Shown here one piece after another: positions 58,401 through 64,000 of a stretch of DNA of 64,000 nt; within the stretch, counting starts at the first letter, position 1; each line of letters begins with the position of its first letter. Location of the stretch: the NCBI RefSeq assembly GCF_900188345.1, contig NZ_FZOD01000025.1, positions 1 to 64,000 of the forward strand, given 5' to 3'. The notes beneath the pieces are model-generated. The model was not told where the DNA came from, did no database searches, and worked only from the letters and a program-made list of their open reading frames with translations. The stretch is from Streptosporangium subroseum (GTDB lineage Bacteria > Actinomycetota > Actinomycetes > Streptosporangiales > Streptosporangiaceae). Made by a program: the position numbers and the translations under genes.

Positions 58401-59402
58401 ATGCGGGCCTATCAGCTCGACCGGTTCGAAAGCCTCGACGGTCTCGTCCTTCGAGAGCGTGAGGTGCCGCAGCCCGGCCCTGGCGAGGCCGTTGTACGGA
58501 TTCACGCCCGGTCGCTGAACTACCGGGATCTGCTCATCATGCACAGGCGGTATCCGGTCCCGGGCACGGCCGGAGTCGTGCCGGTGAGCGACGGCGCCGG
58601 CGAGGTCGTGGCCGTCGGCGAGGGGGTGACCCGCGTCGCCGTCGGCGACCGTGTCGCCGCCACCTATTTCCCGCGCTGGCGGGACGGCCGCTTCGCCGTC
58701 GAGATGGTGGCCGAGCAGTTCGGCTGCACCCGCGACGGCATGCTGGCCGAGTTCACGGTCGCCGACCAGGAGGCGCTGGTCACGATCCCGGCGCACCTCT
58801 CGTACGAGGAGGCGTCGACGCTGCCCTGTGCCGGGGTAATGGCCTGGTCCGCGCTCACGGGCCTCCGGCCGGTGCTGCCATCGGAGACCGTGCTCACGAT
58901 CGGTTCCGGGGGTGTGGCGCTGTTCGCGCTACAGTTCGCCACGCTGTTCGGCGCGCGCGTCATCGCGGTCACCTCGAACGACTCGAAAGCCGAGTTGCTC
59001 AAGCGACACGGCGCGAGCGTGGTCGTGAACTCCTCCCGGTCTCCCGACTGGGAGCGCGCGGTGCGCGACGCGACGGACGGTCGCGGCGTCGACCACGTGG
59101 TCGAGACCGGTGGGCTCGACACGCTGCCCAGATCGCTGGCCAGTTGCGGAGCCGACGCGCACGTCGCGTTGGTCGCCGCCCTCGGGGCCGGCGCCCTCGA
59201 CGCGCCGGCGCTGGGTGCGCCCACCACCATCCGCCGGCTCTACGTCGGCAGCCGCGCGAGCTTCGAGGCGATGAACCGGGCGATCTCCCACCACATGGTG
59301 CGTCCGGTCATCGGCAGCGTGTTCCCGTTCGACGAAGCGAAGGACGCCTACACGCACTTCGCCGCCAAGCGTCATGTCGGCAAGGTGGTGATCGGAACAT
59401 GA
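58401..59402 (+). CDS. MDR family NAD(P)-dependent dehydrogenase
   Basis: 333 residues from ATG 58401 behind AGAGGACACG. The GroES-like N-terminal domain contains ARSLNYRDLLIMHRRYPVPG, and the Rossmann region has LTIGSGGVALFALQFATLFG and GVDHVVETGGLDTL. The catalytic Cys of zinc alcohol dehydrogenases is absent (NYRD instead of CHTD), so it belongs to the zinc-independent enone/quinone reductase type common in actinomycetes. The substrate is unknown. The gene stands alone. Confidence 0.88.
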   Translation: MRAYQLDRFESLDGLVLREREVPQPGPGEAVVRIHARSLNYRDLLIMHRRYPVPGTAGVVPVSDGAGEVVAVGEGVTRVAVGDRVAATYFPRWRDGRFAVEMVAEQFGCTRDGMLAEFTVADQEALVTIPAHLSYEEASTLPCAGVMAWSALTGLRPVLPSETVLTIGSGGVALFALQFATLFGARVIAVTSNDSKAELLKRHGASVVVNSSRSPDWERAVRDATDGRGVDHVVETGGLDTLPRSLASCGADAHVALVAALGAGALDAPALGAPTTIRRLYVGSRASFEAMNRAISHHMVRPVIGSVFPFDEAKDAYTHFAAKRHVGKVVIGT

Positions 59403-59627
59403 GATCCATCGCCGACGCTCCGGCCCGGGATCGCGGCGCCGACGACGCGGGGCGTCGGCCGAGGCAGGGATCCGGCTGCCGGTCACGCGGGGCCGGCGCG
59501 CTCCGGCGAGAAGCGTGCGCGGGCGGAAGGTAATCGGATTGCCCGGGCGTCCGGGGCTGTGGAAGTGTTGGCCGGGCCGTCGGCGGCGGCTTTTTCGGAT
59601 ACGGGATGCAAGGACTTGGGGGGTCTG

Positions 59628-60215
59628 GTGACGAGCGCCGAGGTGGCCGAGGTGGGCCTGCTGGCCGAGATGTTGACGCGGTATCGGCCGTCCTCGGCGG
59701 TGGAGGCCGCCGATCTGGACCGGGTGCGGGCGCTGCTGGCCGCGGGCGACGACCCGTGGAGCCGGTCGACACCTCTGCACGTGACGGTGTCGGCGACGAT
59801 CGTCCACCGGGCCACGCGCCGGGTGCTGTTGCGCTGGCACGCCCGCCAGCAGGCCTGGCTGCAGGTCGGCGGGCACGCCGACCCGGGGGAGACCGACCCC
59901 CTGCGCGTCCTGTTGCGCGAGAGCGAGGAGGAGACCGGGCTTTCTGATCTCACCCCCTGGCCGGATTCCTCCATGATCCATCTGGTGATCGTGCCGGTCG
60001 CCGCAGGAGGGCACGAACCCTCACACGAGCACGCCGACCTGCGCTTCGTCCTGCAGACCCGCACACCGCAGGCGGTGCGGCCGGAGAACGCCTCCGCACC
60101 GCTGCGGTGGCTGTCGGTGGAGCAGGCCCGGGAGGCGACGGCGGAGGCCAACGTTCGCGAGACCCTGTCACGAGTGGAGCACCTGTTGGAGCACGCTCCG
60201 GGAAACACGCGCTGA
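59628..60215 (+). CDS. Nudix hydrolase
   Basis: 195 residues from GTG 59628 behind GGGGGGTC. The Nudix box is GGHADPGETDPLRVLLRESE followed by EETGL, a complete GX5EX7REUXEEXGU. An N-terminal helical segment (RYRPSSAVEAADLDRVRALL) precedes the core, as in a common actinobacterial Nudix subgroup. It hydrolyses a nucleoside-diphosphate-linked compound; the substrate is not predictable. Confidence 0.9.
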   Translation: MTSAEVAEVGLLAEMLTRYRPSSAVEAADLDRVRALLAAGDDPWSRSTPLHVTVSATIVHRATRRVLLRWHARQQAWLQVGGHADPGETDPLRVLLRESEEETGLSDLTPWPDSSMIHLVIVPVAAGGHEPSHEHADLRFVLQTRTPQAVRPENASAPLRWLSVEQAREATAEANVRETLSRVEHLLEHAPGNTR

Positions 60216-60562
60216 ACGCGTCGCCCGCGCCAGGCCGTCGTCACCGGCGGCGCCTCCGGCATCCGTGCCCGCGGCGCCGCCAGGACCTGGCGGGCCTGCC
60301 GCTCGGTGACGCGGCGACGGCCCGGCTCCACATCATGATCGTCGGTGCGCGCCACCGGCACCGGGTGCCCGTGAGCCGTTCGCCGAAAGGACGGTCCCGG
60401 TACGGCAAACCCGGCGCCATGATCAGGCCGCCCAGGCCAAACCCAGGGAAAATAGCTCTGAGGTGCGGGGTTATTCCGTGCACCGCTTCATCTTCCGGGA
60501 ACGTGACACCTAGGATCACCGAGGAGGAAGCTTGGCCATGACCTCAGATCCGGGACAGGGCG
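60216..60562. other. Intergenic region with an SDR-like snippet
   Basis: About 347 bp. QAVVTGGASGIRARG at about 60233-60277 matches the short-chain dehydrogenase cofactor loop (VVTGGASGIG), then degenerates; probably a gene remnant. The rest contains no recognised gene. A 14-codon frame starting at ATG 60538 overlaps the regulator start. Confidence 0.4.
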
Positions 60563-62848
60563 ATGCGCGGCCGGAGGCGTGAGTGGTCGGCGGTCCTCAA
60601 ACTGCTGAGAACCGTCGCGGGCGTGAGCCAGAACGTCATGCTCGTCGAGGGCGAGCCGGGGATAGGGAAAAGTCTTCTTCTCCTCGAAGCCGCGAGCGTC
60701 GCGTCCGCGCGAGGAGTCGCGGTGGCCACCGGACGGGCCGACCAGCTGGGACGGCTGATGCCGCTGGGACCGCTGCTGTCCGCCCTGGAGGAGTCACCGG
60801 CGCCCATCACCGTCGCCAGGCACGCCTTCCCCTTTCCCGAGGGGTCCGGTCTGCTGCTGTGGCTGGCCGAACAGGTTCAGACCTCGCTGGAGGAGAGAAC
60901 CGGCTCCGGACCGCTGCTCGTCACCCTGGACGATCTCCAGTGGGCCGATCCGGCCACGCTCATGGCCCTGCGAACCCTGCCCTCGCGACTGGCGTCCCGT
61001 CCCGTGGCCTGGCTCCTGGCCCGCCGTACCGCCTCGGGCCACGACGACGCCGACCGGCTGTTCGACCTGCTGGAAGAGGAGGGGGCCGTCCGGATCCTCC
61101 TGCAACCGCTCGACGACGACGCGGTGGCCGAGATGTCCGCCGACGCGCTGGGTGTGCCCGCCGGGGAGGAGCTGGCCGTGCTGGCCGCCCAGGCCGGCGG
61201 CAATCCGCTCCTTCTCGCCGAACTCCTCAGGGGGCTACACGAGGAGGACCACGTCCGCGTCGAAGGCGGCGTCGCCCGGCCGACCGGGGCCGCGCTGCCC
61301 CGGCGCGTCCACACCGCCGTACGGCGACGCCTGGACGAGCTCGACACCAAGACCCGGCACCTGCTGGAGGCCACCGCGGTGCTCGGGCGCTCGTTCTCGC
61401 CGACGTACGCGGCCGAACTGCTCGGCGAGACTCCGGTCGCGCTGCTTCCCGCGCTCCGGGAGGCGCTGGCGGCGGGCGTGCTCGTCGCCACCTCCGACGA
61501 GCTGGAGTTCCGGCACGAGCTGCTGTGGCGGTCGGTCGTCGAGAAGGTGCCCGTGCCGGTACGGCAGGCGTTGCACCACCAGATCGAGCGCAACCCGCCC
61601 ACCCGTCCGGCCCCCGTGTACCGGCACACCGACGATGCCACGGCCGAGGCGCTGGTGGCCCTGTCGCTGCTCGCCTGGGACGAGGGCAGGCTCTCCCGCG
61701 GCCTTGACCTGGCCCGCGAAGCCGTGGAACTCCCGGCAGGCGGGTGCCATCCACGGCCCCGGACCGTCCTGGCGAGGATGCTGACCGACCTCTGGCTGCT
61801 CGACGAGGCGGAGGCGATGACGGCGAGCGCCGAGGCGGAGGAGGGGGAGGGACAGTCCCTGTGGGCCGCCGAGATCTCCGTCCTCCGCGCCCGTCTGGCC
61901 CTCGCCGCGGGGCGGCCGGGCAGCGCGATCGAGCAGGCCGAGGCCGGCCTGGCCGCCGCGAGTGTCCTGGATGCCCCGGCCCTCGTCTCCTCGGCCGTCT
62001 CGGTGCTCGGCACGGCGTCACTGCGAGCGGGCGATCTTCCCGGCGCCGCCAGATACCTGGAGAGGGATCCGGCCAGGTCGGCGCGGGGCGTGCCGCCGTG
62101 CACGCGGCTCCACTCGGAGCTGATGGCCGGGCGGATCAGCGAGGCGCTCGGCGGAGCCGCGGCCGCGATGGGCTCGCTCGGCCTCATCTACGACGCGCTG
62201 CCCAGGCACACCGGCGCGCTGACCGGCGATCCCGCCGCCGCGGCGTGGCTGGTACGGGTGGCGATGGCGACCGGCGACCCGCGGCGGGCCGACGCCGTCG
62301 TCGACGCGGCCGAGGGCATCGCCTGGCGTAATCCCTCCCTGTCCGGCCCCTCGGTGGCCGCCTGCCACGCGCGGGGGCTGCGCGACCATGACCCCGACGC
62401 GCTGAGCCGGGCCGCGGCCGAACACACCGACCCGTGGGCCAGGGCCTCGGCGGCGGAGGATCTCGGCGTGCTGTTCAGCGCGGACGGCGGCTCCCGCGAT
62501 CTGGCCGTCGACAGTCTCAACGACGCGCTCACCTGTTACGGGACCGCGGAGGCCACCCGTGACGCGGCACGGGTGCGGGGCAGGCTGCGGGCGCTGGGCG
62601 AGCGCCGCCGTCACTGGGTCAGGACCGATCACCCCGTGTCGGGATGGGCCAGCCTGACCGGTACCGAGCACGCGGTCTGCGATCTGGTCGCCCAGGGGCT
62701 GACGAACCGGCAGACCGCCGAGCAGATGTTCATCAGCGAGCACACCGTCGCCTTCCACCTGCGCCAGGTCTTCCGCAAGCTGAACATCCGCTCGCGGGTC
62801 GAGCTGGCCAGGCGCTCCGGAGAGGAGAGCGTTCATCCGACCGGCTGA
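60563..62848 (+). CDS. LAL-type LuxR family transcriptional activator with AAA ATPase domain
   Basis: 761 residues. The N-terminal ATPase has Walker A VEGEPGIGKSLLLLEAA and Walker B LLVTLDDLQWADPATLMALR. A winged segment and a long TPR-like helical middle follow. The C-terminal LuxR helix-turn-helix reads LTGTEHAVCDLVAQGLTNRQ followed by TAEQMFISEHTVAFHLRQVF. Large ATP-binding LuxR regulators often control secondary metabolism or sugar use. The start could lie slightly upstream. The end overlaps the convergent oxidoreductase by 16 bases. No pathway genes are adjacent. Confidence 0.92.
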   Translation: MRGRRREWSAVLKLLRTVAGVSQNVMLVEGEPGIGKSLLLLEAASVASARGVAVATGRADQLGRLMPLGPLLSALEESPAPITVARHAFPFPEGSGLLLWLAEQVQTSLEERTGSGPLLVTLDDLQWADPATLMALRTLPSRLASRPVAWLLARRTASGHDDADRLFDLLEEEGAVRILLQPLDDDAVAEMSADALGVPAGEELAVLAAQAGGNPLLLAELLRGLHEEDHVRVEGGVARPTGAALPRRVHTAVRRRLDELDTKTRHLLEATAVLGRSFSPTYAAELLGETPVALLPALREALAAGVLVATSDELEFRHELLWRSVVEKVPVPVRQALHHQIERNPPTRPAPVYRHTDDATAEALVALSLLAWDEGRLSRGLDLAREAVELPAGGCHPRPRTVLARMLTDLWLLDEAEAMTASAEAEEGEGQSLWAAEISVLRARLALAAGRPGSAIEQAEAGLAAASVLDAPALVSSAVSVLGTASLRAGDLPGAARYLERDPARSARGVPPCTRLHSELMAGRISEALGGAAAAMGSLGLIYDALPRHTGALTGDPAAAAWLVRVAMATGDPRRADAVVDAAEGIAWRNPSLSGPSVAACHARGLRDHDPDALSRAAAEHTDPWARASAAEDLGVLFSADGGSRDLAVDSLNDALTCYGTAEATRDAARVRGRLRALGERRRHWVRTDHPVSGWASLTGTEHAVCDLVAQGLTNRQTAEQMFISEHTVAFHLRQVFRKLNIRSRVELARRSGEESVHPTG

Positions 62849-64000
62849 GGCACCACGCGTGCGACGTGCTCGTGCACCAGCCGGACCGCCATCGCGCCCT
62901 CACCCACGGCCGAGGCGACCCGCTTGACCGACTGGCTTCTGACGTCGCCCACCGCGAAGACGCCCGGCAGGCTGGTCTCCAGGGGCAGGCTGTCGTCGAA
63001 ACCGGTGAGGACGAATCCCTTGTCGTCGAGGGCGAGGGAGGGGGCGAGCCAGTTCGTGCACGGATCGGCGCCGATGAGCACGAACATCGCCCGGGTGTGC
63101 AGACGCGTCCGCGCCCCGGTCTGGTTGTCCTCGGCGACGACGGCCTCCAGGCCATCGGTGCCGACGAGTTTGCGCACCTCGGTGTGGAGCATCACCTCCA
63201 CCCGGGGGTTGTTCTCGATCCGGTCGGTGAGATAGTGCGACATGTTCTGCCCGAGGCTCTCCTCGCGGATGAGCAGGCGCACCGAGGAGGCGTGCTCGGA
63301 CAGGAAGATCGTCGCCTGGCCGGCCGAGTTCCCGCCGCCCACCACCACGACCGGGCCGCCCTTGCAAAACTCGGTCTCGGCCAGGGTCGCGGCGTAGTAC
63401 ACGCCGTTGCCCTCGAAGTCCTCCAGGTTCGGCACATCGAGCTTGCGGTAGCGCGCTCCGGTGGCGATGATCACCGTGCGGCCGTGGACCGGCCGCCCCT
63501 CGCCGAGACCGATGATGTAGTGGCCGTCCCGCTGCTCCAGTGAGGCGGCCTCGGCCGGGACGCCGAGGGACGCGCCGAACTTCCTGGCCTGGATGACGGC
63601 CCGCTCGGTGAGCTCGGCGCCGGAGATGCCCGTGGGGAAACCGAGATAGTTCTCGATGCACGAGGAGGTGCCCGCCTGGCCGCCGAGCGCGACCGCGTCG
63701 AGCACCACCGTGCTCAGACCCTCCGACGCCCCGTACACCGCGGCCGCCAGGCCCGCCGGGCCCGCTCCCACGATGACAAGATCGACGACGCTCTCCGGCA
63801 TGGCCGGTGCGGGCAGGCCGACGGCGCGCGCCAGCTCGGCGTTGCCGGGATTGCGCAGAACCCGGGTCCCGCCCACGATCACGATCGGGGTCTGATCCGA
63901 CGTGATGCCGAGGTTCCGGATCAGCGCCTCCGCGTCCTCGTCCTCCTCCAGATCGATCCACCGGTGCGGCAACCGGTTTCTGGCGGCGAACTCGCGCAAC
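62833..64000 (-). CDS. Thioredoxin-reductase-like FAD oxidoreductase (partial at the window edge)
   Basis: The last 388 residues are inside the window; the 5' end is cut off. A thioredoxin/glutaredoxin-like segment (NRLPHRWIDLEEDEDAEALI, TPIVIVGGTRVLRNP) precedes a TrxR-type flavoprotein: DLVIVGAGPAGLAAAVYGAS (FAD), VVVVGGGNSAGQATIFLSEH (NADPH) and GVFAVGDVRSQSVKRVASAV. There is no redox CxxC in the visible part, so it is not a classical thioredoxin reductase. Related full-length proteins of about 550 residues often carry an N-terminal cNMP-binding or receiver domain, which would lie outside the window. Confidence 0.85.
   Translation of the reverse strand, partial: LREFAARNRLPHRWIDLEEDEDAEALIRNLGITSDQTPIVIVGGTRVLRNPGNAELARAVGLPAPAMPESVVDLVIVGAGPAGLAAAVYGASEGLSTVVLDAVALGGQAGTSSCIENYLGFPTGISGAELTERAVIQARKFGASLGVPAEAASLEQRDGHYIIGLGEGRPVHGRTVIIATGARYRKLDVPNLEDFEGNGVYYAATLAETEFCKGGPVVVVGGGNSAGQATIFLSEHASSVRLLIREESLGQNMSHYLTDRIENNPRVEVMLHTEVRKLVGTDGLEAVVAEDNQTGARTRLHTRAMFVLIGADPCTNWLAPSLALDDKGFVLTGFDDSLPLETSLPGVFAVGDVRSQSVKRVASAVGEGAMAVRLVHEHVARVVPQPVG

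Noticed and set aside
1..64000. tRNA, rRNA or phage integrase genes that would explain the island at 22.5-47.6 kb
   Set aside because: None was recognised on either strand. Only IS701 and IS630 remnants and a doubtful TniQ-like piece were found, so the island has no demonstrated integration machinery.

Overview
The window is very GC-rich with GTG/TTG starts and actinobacterial families throughout (DUF574 methyltransferase, XRE/DUF5753 regulator, RDD protein, LAL-type LuxR regulator, PGM1-related ligase). It comes from a filamentous actinomycete, most likely Streptosporangiaceae; the genus is inferred from protein character only. No rRNA, tRNA, CRISPR array or intact insertion sequence was seen.

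Region 1 (1-22.5 kb) is orderly and apparently intact. It holds an SGNH esterase; an MDR oxidoreductase divergent from a MarR regulator with three copies of one operator; an aminoglycoside-nucleotidyltransferase-like protein; a DUF574 methyltransferase; a WYL regulator divergent from an alpha/beta hydrolase; two small secreted proteins; a secreted SGNH lipase; an isochorismate synthase; a GNAT; a coupled DedA / histidine kinase / response regulator operon; a YigZ protein; and a hydantoin-type catabolic island (MFS, HyuA-like, DUF917, PucR, facing HyuA). Three tandem-repeat arrays (two with an exact 38-bp period) sit directly at gene 3' ends and repeat the sequence around the stop codon.

Region 2 (22.5-47.6 kb) is an island of fragments and damaged genes. 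It carries pieces of a polyketide beta-branching type system: an ACP and a type II thioesterase in one place, and 12 kb away an HMG-CoA-synthase-like protein, an enoyl-CoA hydratase, a collapsed AT-PfaD gene and a broken two-domain DUF6039-like gene next to a cation/proton antiporter. Both divergent promoters carry the same inverted repeat (CTRCTCA-N4-TGAGCAG), which suggests one ancestral regulon. Mixed in are a frameshifted immunity gene (YezG-like plus Imm10-like), a DJ-1 protein, an RDD protein, a periplasmic carbonic anhydrase, a frameshifted HIT gene, a PGM1-related ATP-grasp ligase facing an unknown exported protein, IS701 and IS630 remnants, and truncated leftovers of several families. 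Seven genes carry frameshifts of one or two bases, one of them with an added stop codon; decay is favoured, but assembly error is not excluded.

Region 3 (47.6-64 kb) is again largely intact. It has a lamin-tail secreted protein; an XRE/DUF5753 regulator with two small proteins; a sugar-type ABC importer; a sulfotransferase; a beta-propeller glycosidase-like protein; a LanC-like protein with a CCG zinc motif; and a GntR/UTRA regulator. The GntR promoter and the ABC promoter share a nearly identical 15-bp site, so the regulator probably controls the importer. An MDR dehydrogenase, a Nudix hydrolase, a LAL regulator and the 3' part of a thioredoxin-reductase-like gene close the window.
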